Shown: in pieces, positions 50,901 through 60,904 of the stretch | Numbering within the stretch: the first letter of the stretch is position 1 | How the letters are laid out: each line of letters opens with the position of its first letter | Origin: Adiantum capillus-veneris | Taxonomy: Eukaryota > Streptophyta > Polypodiopsida > Polypodiales > Pteridaceae | Length of the DNA stretch: 64,000 nucleotides | Reading direction: 5' to 3' | Assembly (NCBI GenBank): GCA_014529385.2 | Contig: CM043954.1 | Location: 96,179,247-96,243,246 of the forward strand | The notes under the pieces: model-generated | What the model was told of the DNA's origin: nothing | What the model saw: the letters and a program-made list of their open reading frames with translations, nothing else | The model's database searches: none | Translations under genes and position numbers: made by a program

Positions 50901-52401
50901 TTTGCGCAAAGTCAAGGAACTTTTAGGGAAATTTCAAGTTGTACAATTATATCATGTCCCTCGAGCAGAAAATCAAGAAGCAGATGCTCTAGCTAGAGAG
51001 AAGTTGCAAGATGTTTCAGTGGTGGGTGCTATCAAGTTGAAGCTGCCTCTCTTTCAAGGTAGCGATGCTATGCCTGACATCATGAGTTTCTTGGACACAG
51101 GAGAGTGTCCTAAGGATCTTACTAAGGTCCAAAAGCAGTGGCTTGTGCGCAAGGCAACAAAATACCGCCTTATCAATGACGGCCTCTACTGCAAGGGTAA
51201 GGATCAAATTCTTAGGCGTGTACCTCTCTCTAGAGAGATCACTGAAATCATTTCAAGTTGCCATGATGGTGTTTGCGGAGGACACTTTGCACTTGACATC
51301 ACTAGTAGAAAGATTCTACAAGTTGGGTTTGTATGGCCTAGTCTACATAGGGATGTGCATCATTGGTGTAAAACATGCAAGGAATGTCAAAAGGTAGGGG
51401 ATAGGAGGCTCACATATGAGCCACAGACTCCTATAATCTCATATGGACTATTTGAGAAATGGGGAATTGATGCTATTGGGCCTTTGCCAAGGAGCCAATC
51501 AGGTAAATTTTATATCATCATGGGTGTGGACTACATGACCAGGTGGGCTGAAGCAGTTGCCACCACCCGGATTACAGCTAAGGAAGTGGCTAAGATCGTA
51601 TTTGAAAACATTTGTTGCCGTTTTGGCACTCCTCTTGAAATAATTTCTGACAGGGGACCAGGTTTCAGAGGAGACCTTGTAGGAGAGCTAATGGAGAAGT
51701 TAGGTATCTCACGACGACACTCAACTCCCTACTACCCACAATGCAATGGTTTGGTGGAAAAGGTAAATGGTATGATCTGCAAGATCATCACTAAGCATGT
51801 AAACAATCACAAAAGTGATTGGGACAAGCATCTTATGGCTGCACTTTGGGCTTATCGCACTTCATTTCGCACATCCCTTGGGTTCACACCATATCACTTG
51901 GTGTTTGGTAAGGAAGCCATTTTACCCATTGAAGTACAATTGGCTAGTCTCAGGGTGCTAGCTGGGCAGGTGGAACGTCCTAATGCTCATCTCCACAACC
52001 ACATTCTTGATCTAGAGAGGCTTCAACTAGACAGAGAAGATGCTATCAACTATTATGCACCACAGGCAGAGCAACGTCGACTTACCTTCAACAAGGGACT
52101 TAGGGAAAAAGGTCTCAAGAAAGGTATGTTGGTCCTACGGTATGATAACAGGTTTGACACTGGAAAGGATAAAAAGTTTTCACCCAGATGGGAGGGGCCA
52201 TTTTTCATTAGAAAGCGCTACGCCAATGGCAGTTACCGATTGATGGATGCAGATGGTAGGCTCCACAAAACACGTGTCAATGGATGGAGGTTGAAGCAGT
52301 ACTTTTTTAGATTTGATCAAACACCTATGATGGAAATCCCCGAGGAGGGAGACTCCTCCACCTCAATTGAAGAAGAATCAGGTACAACACTAGAGGCATG
52401 A
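47953..52401 (+). CDS. Pol polyprotein of Tat-like copy A: protease, RT, dual RNase H, integrase
   Basis: 1,482 codons, open from just after the gag TAG. In order: a low-complexity Pro-rich and charged region (1-140); retropepsin near residue 215 with IDGGAQICVM, an unusual D-G-G, and ILGRPWLMAM; RT near 470-650 ([23 protein letters not shown], catalytic FIDDFCIYS); RNase H near 740-850; and a second RNase H near 890-1010 (SLFFDGAY, SNNEAEYAALTLGLEW, HVPRAENQEADALARE), the feature of the Tat/Ogre branch. Integrase follows with its HHCC finger (HDGVCGGH, CKTC) and intact D,D,E motifs (VDYMTRW, IISDRGPGF, YYPQCNGLVEK). RT shows GYSGD where copy B has GYSGY. The ATG used here is nominal; native translation would continue from gag. 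Confidence 0.93.
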   Translation: MYYCPQPRRQNFNRGARQNQVSPPRAPQQAPPVQILQPPIQPQPPPPPPQPLIPPLPPPPVGNQIVSVISLEGKGKEKVEEDKTKVKGVDAIGVKRARHGESSQKEEKMKTKGESSKKPSKSRRKIDIVDLSLGECSKPYDLVQDVSVQGPKITWPQLLHLAPRVRRQWTKMVNTRRPKPKIAGAISGRNLDDILPVMDAYIKGQHISNIYIDGGAQICVMSEKMMHRLGLEVSRPAPCRAKMANNLKVQCVGVINAVRIKAFNTEVDVDIFVMPHKGEGYPIILGRPWLMAMRAKQDWDTGIIQMKDAKGRPILYDMKIGQQRDMDLETSEDEFSSGDSSTTSEEESTVSEESDSSIEVMGIILKDPKKMEQSDASSSSQGETPGIQPLVEASKLHQMLSSELCGKEREDYILMLSNFTTLFIDEYDKITGITVVQHHIKLKEGSKPVVQKLRRLGVIQQDALLKEVRKLLEAGFIYPVEDSEWVSPVVVTPKKNGKWRVCVDYKPLNAATKRDHFPLPFQDEILNEVAGHERYTVCDGYSGDFQISIAEEDQKKTTFITAWGCFAYRVMPFGLTNAPATFQRYVTFVFQPFFGKSIRVFIDDFCIYSSRSLHLEKIYEGLARLQALGGQLNVEKCHIGESKVTLLGHVISANGIEGDPSKVQALVALTSPTTTKQLVSFLQKVRYLSRFIHLLSQVVLPLQQVTHQEIFTWSEENEQQFNEVKQILASLPTIAPPKWDEPFYVNPSVGNDTLGAVLMQKDPQTSFMRPIYFSSRMMTPSEKGYTAVEHMVLALMFATTKFRSYLLSRPFIILTMEEVFPYVMQHMDVSSRISKWLTRLQEFDYTMQVENSTRASLGGILTHRHYEKKLKIKPNDQDITPVLEVPKVEEAHSLFFDGAYKRKVDKAAAGIVIFNEQGDKVFSIGNLLDSHSNNEAEYAALTLGLEWCVTQGIQRLNVFGDAMLLIKQIQGTWACKNHILLGHLRKVKELLGKFQVVQLYHVPRAENQEADALAREKLQDVSVVGAIKLKLPLFQGSDAMPDIMSFLDTGECPKDLTKVQKQWLVRKATKYRLINDGLYCKGKDQILRRVPLSREITEIISSCHDGVCGGHFALDITSRKILQVGFVWPSLHRDVHHWCKTCKECQKVGDRRLTYEPQTPIISYGLFEKWGIDAIGPLPRSQSGKFYIIMGVDYMTRWAEAVATTRITAKEVAKIVFENICCRFGTPLEIISDRGPGFRGDLVGELMEKLGISRRHSTPYYPQCNGLVEKVNGMICKIITKHVNNHKSDWDKHLMAALWAYRTSFRTSLGFTPYHLVFGKEAILPIEVQLASLRVLAGQVERPNAHLHNHILDLERLQLDREDAINYYAPQAEQRRLTFNKGLREKGLKKGMLVLRYDNRFDTGKDKKFSPRWEGPFFIRKRYANGSYRLMDADGRLHKTRVNGWRLKQYFFRFDQTPMMEIPEEGDSSTSIEEESGTTLEA

Positions 52402-52410
52402 ATACCTTTA

Positions 52411-52429
52411 GCCTTAGGGGGAGGGCTAA
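52411..52429 (+). other. Polypurine tract of copy A
   Basis: 'taggggga ggg' purine run in 'gccttagggggagggctaa', immediately before LTR 2 (TGAGGC). Confidence 0.75.
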
Positions 52430-54253
52430 TGAGGCAAGCTTTTCCATGCATGGGAACCCCCCCATATATTTTTTCCCTTTTATCAAAATATTTCCCATTA
52501 TATAAGTTACTTTTGATTTTTTCTTTCTTTTTCACAAATGTTTTAGCCTTTATTAAATAAATAATACTTATGCTAATCAATCAAAATGTAGCATAATAAG
52601 TAAGCTTTCTTTGTTGATATCTCTTTTGGACCTTAAATATTAAATATATATATATTCTAGTATTTTCTAATATATTTTTTTCATGTATATATATTATTCC
52701 ACTCCACCAAATATTTTATTCACTAGTTTTCATTTTCAAACCTCAACCCCACTTTCAAATTTCAATAATACCTCCATCTATATGATTGCCAATCTTTTCA
52801 ACACTCTAGGTCATGTTTTCATACACATGAAGGAGCTTACACTTGAAGGCAAGAGAAAAGTCCACTCAAAGGGGACCACCAAAAGACTTTTGCAGCCACA
52901 AATAATACATTATTTGGCTGAATTTTTTAAGTAAAGAAGAACCCCGAATATGAAGGAGCGTTCAACATGAAAGATGTAGCTCATAATCTCAACTTTTAGC
53001 TCAATTTTTTTCAGAATTTTTGGAGTTATGAACACGGAGATATGATTTTTGTAGTGGACCCCAGTTTTCTCGTGTAATGGTGACATAGGCCATCCCCACT
53101 TTTCTTCCTTCTAGAATGGCTATGGTTCTACAAGTCTTCAAGCATGATTACAAGAGACAAGGCTCTTTTAATGAGGTCTTGGCTAGTCTATAGTAATTCT
53201 ATCACCATTTTTGGAGGATCCATCCTCATCAACAAATATCCACCTTCGACAACCTCTCTTATAATTTTCTTACCTCTCTTTTCTCTCCCTAATAAGCTTA
53301 TGTCTATCCAAAGCTAGACTATTGTAAATATTTCCTATCCTCTACATCCTACCCACATTCTCTCTTTTTCTCTCTCTATTGACTCTGGTATTTTAAATAA
53401 TGAGGAGACAAGATGGGAGCCACAGTCACATGCACCCCATTTTCCTAGTCACCAAAGTGGGACACTCACCTCAAATAGAAATATTGCTAAATCCTTCCCT
53501 CCTTCCCTATATAAGCAGGCCATGAGAGCTCACTTGGGGGGAGAGATACACACTCAAACACACCTATCCATACACACTCTTGTGCTACATGCTTGTAGCA
53601 TGAACCCGAATCACATAATAACAACACCATCATCATCACCATCACCATGCACAAAAGATGAGCACCACACCTCCACAACACTTGTAATTAAGGGTTGAAG
53701 GCACAATTTCAAGAAGAAGACGGGGGACACACTCGTGATATTCCTCGCCATCAACTCCCATCTCTCCATTATGCCTCCTACGATCTTGTTCCCTTCTCAT
53801 TTTTCTGCCATACGCTACCTATTGTATTCATCTTTTGCAAGCAATCAACACACTCCATCTTGGTGCCATACTTTGTGTCGCTTTGGATACATCTCATTGT
53901 GAGTATGGTATATGCTTGTTCCTTGCCATTTTTTTCTGCTTATGTTAAGGTGTGCGGATTCGCCACCACACACACACACACTCTCTCTCTTTCTCTCTCT
54001 CATATTCCTATCATTGCTACTTCCATCTTAAGGCTCACCACTCCTCTCACCTTATTCTCCGACCATCCCATTCCACATTTGGGCGTGGATCTTGAAATTG
54101 TTTTCCATGCATGCTTCATTGTGTATATGTATGCGTCCTAGCCGCATATCTTGCTAGGTGGTACCCCTATTGTGTATTCCGCATGATGAGGCCATTGTGC
54201 ATAGTCTTGGTGTAGAGGCCACCGGGTCTATTTTTTTTCACTTCCGCCTCTCA
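52430..54253 (+). repeat. LTR 2, shared between copies A and B (1,824 bp)
   Basis: Same TG..CA ends as LTR 1. It lacks a ~107-bp segment containing 'gcggattcgaaacc' and 'acatgcacgcgtagcgagcc'. It is the 3' LTR of copy A and the 5' LTR of copy B. Confidence 0.93.
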
Positions 54254-57200
54254 TTTGGTGCCCCCACTGAGGAGGGCTCTTGAAACCCTTCAGTTTACAA
54301 GACTGAAAACCCCAAACTATTGTGAATGGATAAATGAGTATGAAGGATTTTCTAACTGGACGACAGAAGAAGAAGAGCTCCAAGCACAACAAGACGAACT
54401 CCGCATCTCCATCGAAGCTCGAGTGCCAGGCGTAACGATAATCGATTTGAAGTGGGAGAGTCAACCAACACGCCAAACCCAGTGGATATACATAGGCCAA
54501 GTGCCAAGAAGAAGAAGGAGAAGGTCGAAACCATGTCCGCAACCTACAACCAACCCACAACAACAAAATGGAAGGAGCTCTACACAATAGAGAATCAACA
54601 CTATTCTACTTTGAGAATCGGGTAACTCAAGTCACCGAGGTAATTATCATAGTCAATTTTCAAGTCGCACCTGATGCTGCAGCACAGATAACAGAAGCAT
54701 TGGCTCACACTCTCACTAGAGAAACTAGGGATCTACTGAGTTTGTTTCAGGAAAGAACACCACCCTCTCCTACAAGCTTGGACAGTGACTAAGCACCTCT
54801 AAGCTTCACATGAATCAGTACAACCTACCTCAAGACAGATCACACATACCAACACGTGTACGCTCAATCAAGGTAATATTGGACTTGAAGATTCACTATC
54901 AGCACGTCATTGACACCATGCCGAGTGGGGAGCGGTTTTTTGAGGTTCTGGCATCAGATCAGCCATTTGTTTTACCTTTGGTACAAGGCAATGTACCGTT
55001 TGAAGTTTTAATCTATGTCCTAGTATAATAGGGTATACACGCCTCCTTGTAAAGAAGAAAAAAATTTGCAAGTTAAGAAGTGTGTCTTTCTAGCTCTCTC
55101 TCAGTAATCATGGCAAGTGTAGCATTTCCAACCTTTATTGGTAAGGTGGGCGAGGATGCTGCAGACTTTCTAGACAACTTGGAAATAGCATGTGTCATCT
55201 CTACAAGAGATGATGATGCTTCGCGCTTGCGCATCTTCCCACTTCTAATGAAGGTGGAGGCAAGATCATGGTACAATGCCTTGGCACAAGAAACCAAGGA
55301 ACGGTGGGACTTATTAAGGGCAGCCTTTGTCAAGCGTTTTGGAGAGGGCACAACATCAGAGAAGCTATGGCAATTGTTGACAGAGTTGAAGCATGGCAGT
55401 ATGCTGGAATACGCAACATATGAGTCAAAGTTTGTAGATTTATGGGGCCGATGGGTTGCATCGCTAAGAGAGGATGAGGGGGCACCTGATTTCCTAAAGA
55501 AGGATCGGTTTGTGGCTGGGTTTGGCCAACTCTTAAAGAGAAGGTGAAGGGAAGGTTTCCTGCTATGTATGAGCTAGCAGTTGAAGTGGCCCGCCTTAAA
55601 GACAAGAAGTTGCGCCTACAAGCCAGGAATATCGATGGAGAGGAAGCCGTTAGGACCCCACCACCTCTAGCACCACCTACAACAGTCGTCCAGAGGATTC
55701 AACCACAAGAACCAATTGAAGATCAGCAGGACCTGCTCAACCGAATCACCAATCAACTTGAGAATCTCTCAGTCCATTTGATACAACAAGGGCATGCACA
55801 CAATCGCAACCAAGAGCAAGGGAGAGGACAACGAAGGCAAAACCAAGAATACCACTGCTACAATTGTGGGGAGGATGGTCATGGCATGTACTACTATCCA
55901 CAACCAAGGAGGCAAAATTTCAACAGAGGAGCCAGGCAAAACCAGGTTTCACCACCGAGGGCACCACGACAAGCACCACCCGTGCAAATCTTACAACCAC
56001 CGATTCAACCACAACCACCACCACCACCACCACAACCTCTCATTCCACCCTTACCCCCACCACCAGTTGGCAATCAAACAGTAAGCGTCATCAGTCTTGA
56101 AGGTAAGGGAAAGGAGAAAGTGGAGGAGGATAAGACCAAGGTTAAAGGAGTAGATGCCATTGGGGTAAAATGCGCTAGGCATGGTGAATCTTCCCAAAAG
56201 GAAGAAAAGATGAAGACTAAAGGGGAATCTAGCAAAAAGCCGTCCAAGTCACGACGTAAAATTGACATTGTAGATTTCTCTTTGGGTGAATGTTCTAAAC
56301 CATATGATTTGGTTCAAGATGTTTCTGTGCAGGGCCCAAAAATCACCTGGCCCCAGTTACTCCACCTAGCACCTAGGGTGAGGAGACAATGGACAAAGAT
56401 GGTTAACACGAGGCGACCAAAGCCAAAGATAGCTGGGGCTATCTCAGGGAGGAATCTAGACGACATACTACCAGTGATGGATGCTTACATCAAAGGGCAA
56501 CACATCTCCAATATCTACATCGATGGTGGCACACAAATATGTGTCATGAGTGAAAAAATGATGCACCGTTTGGGTTTAGAGGTGAGTCGGCCGGCACCAT
56601 GCCGAGCCAAAATGGCAAATAATTTAAAAGTTCAATGTGTTGGTGTCATAAATGCAGTTAGGATAAAGGCATTCAACACCGAGGTAGATGTGGACATCTT
56701 TGTCATGCCACACAAAGGGGAGGGCTATCCTATCATTCTAGGGAGGCCTTGGCTTATGGCTATGAGAGCTAAGCAGGACTGGGACACCGGCATAATCCAG
56801 ATGAAGGATGCAAAAGGAAGGCCAATACTTTACGACATGAAGATAGGTCAACAACGTGACATGGATCTGGGAACCTCCGAGGATGAGTTTTCTAGTGGTG
56901 ACTCTTCAACCACTTCAGAGGAGGAGTCAACAGTGAGTGAAGAAAGTGACAGTAGCATTGAGGTGATGGGGATCATTCTCAAGGACCCTAAGAAGATGGA
57001 GCAATCTGATGCCTCATCATCAAGCCAAGGGGAGACACCAGGTATACAACCTCTGGTAGAAGCAAGTAAGCTACATCAAATGCTCTCTAGTGAGTTGTGT
57101 GGGAAGGAGCGTGAAGATTATATTTTGATGCTAAGTAATTTTACCACATTGTTCATTGATGAATATGATAAAATCACTGGCATCACAGTAGTTCAACATC

Positions 57201-57527
57201 ACATTAAGCTCAAGGAGGGAAGTAAACCTGTAGTGCAGAAGCTCAGGCGGCTAGGAGTAATTCAACAAGACGCCCTACTCAAAGAGGTGAGGAAATTGCT
57301 AGAAGCCGGTTTTATCTATCCTGTTGAAGACTCGGAGTGGGTTTCTCCAGTAATAGTCACACCAAAGAAGAATGGTAAGTGGAGGGTTTGTGTTGATTAC
57401 AAGCCTCTTAATGCAGCCACAAAGAGGGACCATTTTCCTCTTCCTTTTCAAGACGAAATACTCAATGAGGTAGCAGGACATGAGCGCTACACGGTATGTG
57501 ATGGCTACTCAGGCTACTTCCAAATTA

Positions 57528-57531
<4 letters not shown>
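54254..57531 (+). mobile_element. Tat-like retrotransposon, copy B, truncated in RT
   Basis: The internal region is almost identical to 46,293-49,588 of copy A, starting at the PBS. It stops in the RT palm after GYSGYFQIS, where 'agcatc' passes into a CT tract. There is no RNase H, integrase or 3' LTR. Confidence 0.92.
55110..57531 (+). pseudogene. Gag-protease-RT of copy B, frameshifted and truncated
   Basis: Starts at ATG 55,110. A 1-bp deletion near 55,518 (gctgggtttgg where copy A has gctgagttatgg) shifts the frame inside gag. The second frame (from 55,544) runs 680 codons through the zinc knuckle, protease and part of RT, then into CT-encoded Ser-Leu. The zinc knuckle is CYNCGEDGHGMYYY: the TAG of copy A is a sense GAG here, but the last Cys is Tyr. 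The protease motif reads IDGGTQICVM. Confidence 0.9.

Positions 57532-57572
<41 letters not shown>
57532..57572. repeat. (CT)n at the truncation point of copy B
   Basis: About 20 CT units grow out of the RT sequence '..attagcatctctct', marking the breakpoint. Confidence 0.95.
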
Positions 57573-57575
<3 letters not shown>

Positions 57576-57579
57576 TCAC

Positions 57580-58140
57580 ACTGTAAACTACCTCACATTC
57601 TCTAGTTATGTTCAATCCCCGCACACCTCGGTCTAAAGGTGCATGGAGATCAGAACCACCGGGTTATAATCTCGTCTTCATTGGTCAATGCCTATATTTG
57701 TGGGTACAAAAAATCTACACACCCACGTCTACATGATAGTGCATGTAGTGGACAAAACCCCTTTGCCTCTTCTCTAGCTGTAGCAATTCATAGCATCTTA
57801 ATTGTCTCTTCACAGCAGATCCTTGTTCGAGGGATTGTGTAACACATTACATGTTGGCCTCCAATTTGAGTATCATGCCTTTGAAAGCTTTCCAACTTAA
57901 GGTTGCATCCATAGAGAGGAAGAGAGGGATCACCGTTCGCCTAACTCTAATTTTTTTCCGTAATCCCGAAGGTAGACTTTAATATAAAAACTAAATCCAA
58001 AATCTAATCTTAAATTTAACCTAATTGAACATATGGTGATTTTGAGCTAATTGAATATGGTTAGTGGGTGAGTTAATAGGTGTTAGATTCTGATGGGAAT
58101 ATACATATTTTTGTGTACCTAGTGTTTGCTCTTGGGGCAA
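57580..58140. other. CACTA right-side or unassigned non-coding sequence
   Basis: No coding signal. It could be CACTA 5' region beyond the retrotransposon, but no match to the left flank at 44,361 could be established. Confidence 0.3.
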
Positions 58141-58740
58141 AGCCTTCATTGACATGCCCTAAAATCTAACTTAAATCTAATCTTAAATCTAATCTTAAAT
58201 CTAGATCAATCTAATTTTAAACTCAACATAAACCTAAATCTATTCTAATATTAAATCTAACGTAAACCTAAATGTAATTTAACTTAAATCTAAATCTAAT
58301 CTAATCTTAAATCTAACTTAGCTAATCTTAAATGTTGTCTTAATTTTAAATCTAACATAAATCTAAATCTAATATAATCTTAAATCCTAAACCTAAATGT
58401 AGTCTAACTTAAATTTAACCTAGCTAATCTTAAATCTTGCCCTAATTTTAAATCTAACCTAATCTTAAATTCAACATAAACTTAAATCTAACATAAACCT
58501 AAATGTAATGTAACCTAATCTTAATTCTAATTTAAATCTTAACTTAATTTTAAGTCTAACCTAATTTTAAATTTAGCATAAATTTTAAATATAAGTTAAA
58601 TGTAATCTAACTTAATCTTAGATCTTAATTTAACCTAATCTTAAATGTAATTATAAATCTAACCTAACCGTAAATCTTAAATGTAATCTTAATCTAACCT
58701 AATCTTAAATGTAATTATAAATCTAACCTAACCCTAAATC
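58141..58740. repeat. CTAA-rich degenerate minisatellite
   Basis: About 600 bp built from variants of 'taaatctaacctaatct' with words aacctaa, cttaaat and ctaacata. Spacing is irregular (about 12-18 bp). The right end contains 'aacctaaccctaaatc', which includes the plant telomere word CCCTAAA. There are no long perfect units. Confidence 0.75.
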
Positions 58741-58806
58741 TTTCTCTATTTTTTTTATCTCTCTCTCCCTGTCTCTTTGTTTTCTCTCCTTACCTCTCTC
58801 TTTTTG

Positions 58807-58871
<65 letters not shown>

Positions 58872-58990
58872 TTTTCTCCCCCCCCCCCCCCCCCCCCCCC
58901 TCTCTCTCTCTCTTTTCCTCTCTCAATGTGTGTGTATGCATTCTTTGTTTATGCATGTGTGTGTGTATGTGTTTTTTGTTTATGCATGTC

Positions 58991-59026
<36 letters not shown>

Positions 59027-59094
59027 CTCTCAAAGACACAATGTGTGTGTGTATGTGTGTGTGTGTGTGTGAGAAGACACAATGTGTGTGTGTA

Positions 59095-59126
<32 letters not shown>

Positions 59127-59129
59127 TTT

Positions 59130-59163
<34 letters not shown>

Positions 59164-59233
59164 AAGAAAGAGGGGAAGGGAACATGAGAGAGAGGAGAGG
59201 GAAGGAGTATACCTCACTCTCTTTCCTCTCCTC

Positions 59234-59264
<31 letters not shown>

Positions 59265-59285
59265 GGGGGGGAAGAGAGAGAGAGA
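58740..59285. repeat. Palindromic low-complexity block: CT, C23, GT, GA, G24
   Basis: Order: (CT)n 58,807-58,868; C23 at 58,878-58,900; GT/ATG-rich segment; (CT)n 58,998-59,025 then 'caaactctc'; two 'acacaatgtgtgtgtgtatg' units; (GA)n with 'gagtttgagag' near 59,109-59,155; (GT)n; G24 at 59,248-59,271; GA. The left and right halves are approximate reverse complements. Confidence 0.9.
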
Positions 59286-59369
59286 GAGGGTTTACCTGTT
59301 TCGCTAGAGCACCAAAATTCAGATCTAAGATCTAAGTTTTTGGCGCTCTTGGTTTATTTTTTACCCCTG

Positions 59370-59516
59370 TCGGTGTCACTATGAGTGTCGCTATAGGTGT
59401 CGCTATACAACAAAGAAAATAGCAACGCTCATAGCGACGCCCATAGTGACGTCGTGGATTTTCACTTTTGAGCGTCGCACTGCGAGCGTCGCTAATGTGA
59501 AGTACCTCTTGTAGTG
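59370..59516. repeat. CACTA right subterminal repeats and terminal inverted repeat
   Basis: GTCGCTATA (twice), ATAGCGACGC, ATAGTGACG, GAGCGTCGC (twice) and GCGTCGCTAA, ending ACCTCTTGTAGTG at 59,516. The motif set matches the left end. Confidence 0.88.
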
Positions 59517-59519
59517 AAT

Positions 59520-59776
59520 GCCTGATGATCAACAAAGAAAATGAATTGGTTGGCTAATAGGTAATGTCATAATTTCTTCACAGCATAAACCATGCCCAAT
59601 CCTCCTCTTTCTGTTGTTGTGTAGTTTCACTCGGCATTCTTAAGTTGATGGTTGGCATAACAGATTGGAAAATCCATAGTTCCTTCACCAGGTTGTGTTA
59701 GGATACATCCAATAGCGAATGCAGATGCATCTACAAGAACATAAAATATTTTATTCCAATTTGGAGCTTTGAGGAT
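59520..59776 (-). pseudogene. RNase H N-terminal part of the gypsy host element
   Basis: Minus strand: ILKAPNWNKIFYVLVDASAF, AIGCILTQPGE, then YTTTERGGLGMVYAVKKL and QFIFFVDHQA, ending at the CACTA insertion. VDASA and the DHQ motif are RNase H catalytic-region landmarks. It joins the 36,216 fragment in frame across the AAT duplication. One stop and one shift are present. Confidence 0.88.
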
Positions 59777-60511
59777 CTGGTCTCTTTTAAAAATAAGAAA
59801 AAAATAGCTTTCAATATCTATTTTGCCAAATTTTGACTTAAGATGCTTGATTGACAGTATTGGAAGGTTCTAAAGTAAAAAGCAAGGTCGTTTTTGTGTT
59901 CCAGTAGGTTAGACGGACTTTTAATTCGGTTTTGGAAAAATCCACTATTATTAGCTTTTTCATGCTTTTAGGTGTTTTTACAAAAAGCAAGGTCAGATCC
60001 TTAATCTATGTGTTCCAGGGAAGCTATGGTTTAATTTTGTAAAAATCTGCTTTTTGAGTGCTTTTTAGTGAAAAGCGAGTCCGACTTCTTATTCTAGTGG
60101 ACGAGAAAATTTTGATTTTTGCTCTTTATGATGACCTAGATATAAAAATATTAATTTTAGTCTCCGTCGTATTTACAAATGATCACCCGGAGCAAAAACA
60201 GGACCAGACGAGATGTTTATGGGATTTATTTTGATAAAAAGCGGTACTGTAAATACACTGGGGCAGTACGAGAAAGTCATAATTATGTCGGGACATTACG
60301 GTGCGACATAGTCTAGCTACAATTTTCATTAGTTGACCAAATACTGTTCAATTGGCCAAGTTTGCTGTAAAACTTGAATGGTGAGTGGGAGAGTTGACCA
60401 CCAAAAGAAAAGGCTTGTTTTTAGAAAAGTCCCAAAAGCTATGCAACTATTCTAGGCAGAAGAGGTAGCGCTACATGTAGCTTGGGACACACTCCGGGCA
60501 GTTGGAGAATC

Positions 60512-60519
60512 TATAAATT
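60512..60519 (+). promoter_or_regulatory. TATA box in the 3.7 kb insertion
   Basis: TATAAATT in 'gagaatctataaattggcac', followed ~30 bp later by 'ctcagttttcaatgcc', a plausible LTR transcription start. It would give a U3 of about 750 bp. Confidence 0.45.
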
Positions 60520-60630
60520 GGCACAGAGTACTCAGTTTTCAATGCCGTCTATTGCGTCTACTACCGCAAGGCTATACGTATCTATTATACGCACTGGTGC
60601 AAGCTCTTCATCACCATCTCCATAAGCTCT

Positions 60631-60848
60631 TCTCTCTCTCTCTCTCTCTCAGGATACTCTCTCTCGACTTGCTTATTATTATCTCTCTCGTTTCACGGTG
60701 TATGCGCTCTTTGGAAGCTTTCGTGGCGGATACCTCTACGTAGCTCTCATCACCACTCTTTTGCGGCAAAGCAAGAAGCCTTTAGAAAGCCCCTAATCGA
60801 TTCTAAAGCATGGTGAGAAGCTCTAAACTCCATAGCCATCATCTCTCT

Positions 60849-60902
<54 letters not shown>
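60631..60902. repeat. (CT)n tracts at 60,631-60,650 and 60,852-60,902
   Basis: Two CT tracts about 200 bp apart, downstream of the presumed LTR promoter. Confidence 0.92.

Positions 60903-60904
<2 letters not shown>

Larger units (their letters stand above)
44362..54253 (+). mobile_element. Tat-like Ty3/gypsy retrotransposon, copy A (near-complete)
   Basis: LTR (44,362-46,292), PBS, leader ORFs, gag, pol with dual RNase H, polypurine tract, LTR (52,430-54,253). The LTRs are nearly identical except for a ~107-bp segment (about 45,965-46,075) absent from the second, so insertion is recent. It sits in CACTA sequence upstream of TNP2. No second flank or target duplication exists, because the right LTR runs straight into another internal region of the same family (54,254 on). 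The only visible coding lesion is a TAG in the gag zinc knuckle. Confidence 0.92.
36220..59516 (-). mobile_element. CACTA (En/Spm) transposon, 23.3 kb including nested insertions
   Basis: The left end CACTACAAGAGGT and right end (reverse complement of ..ACCTCTTGTAGTG) form a 13-bp terminal inverted repeat, flanked by AAT on both sides. Subterminal regions carry many copies of 'GTCGCTAT/ATAGCGAC' in both orientations, as expected for TNPA-type binding arrays. Inside, on the minus strand, are TNP2-like and Transposase_24-like coding remnants. Removing the element and one AAT restores the RNase H frame of the gypsy host. Much of the length is later insertions: a likely solo LTR (36,371-39,051) and the Tat-like gypsy tandem (44,362-57,531). 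The original element would be about 7.4 kb. It encodes no intact transposase, but the ends look usable in trans. Confidence 0.9.

Noticed and set aside
58723-59217. Long minus-strand and plus-strand open frames through the simple-repeat block
   Set aside because: They are translations of CT/GA/GT repeats (Ser-Leu, Arg-Glu, Cys-Val runs) with no protein signature.
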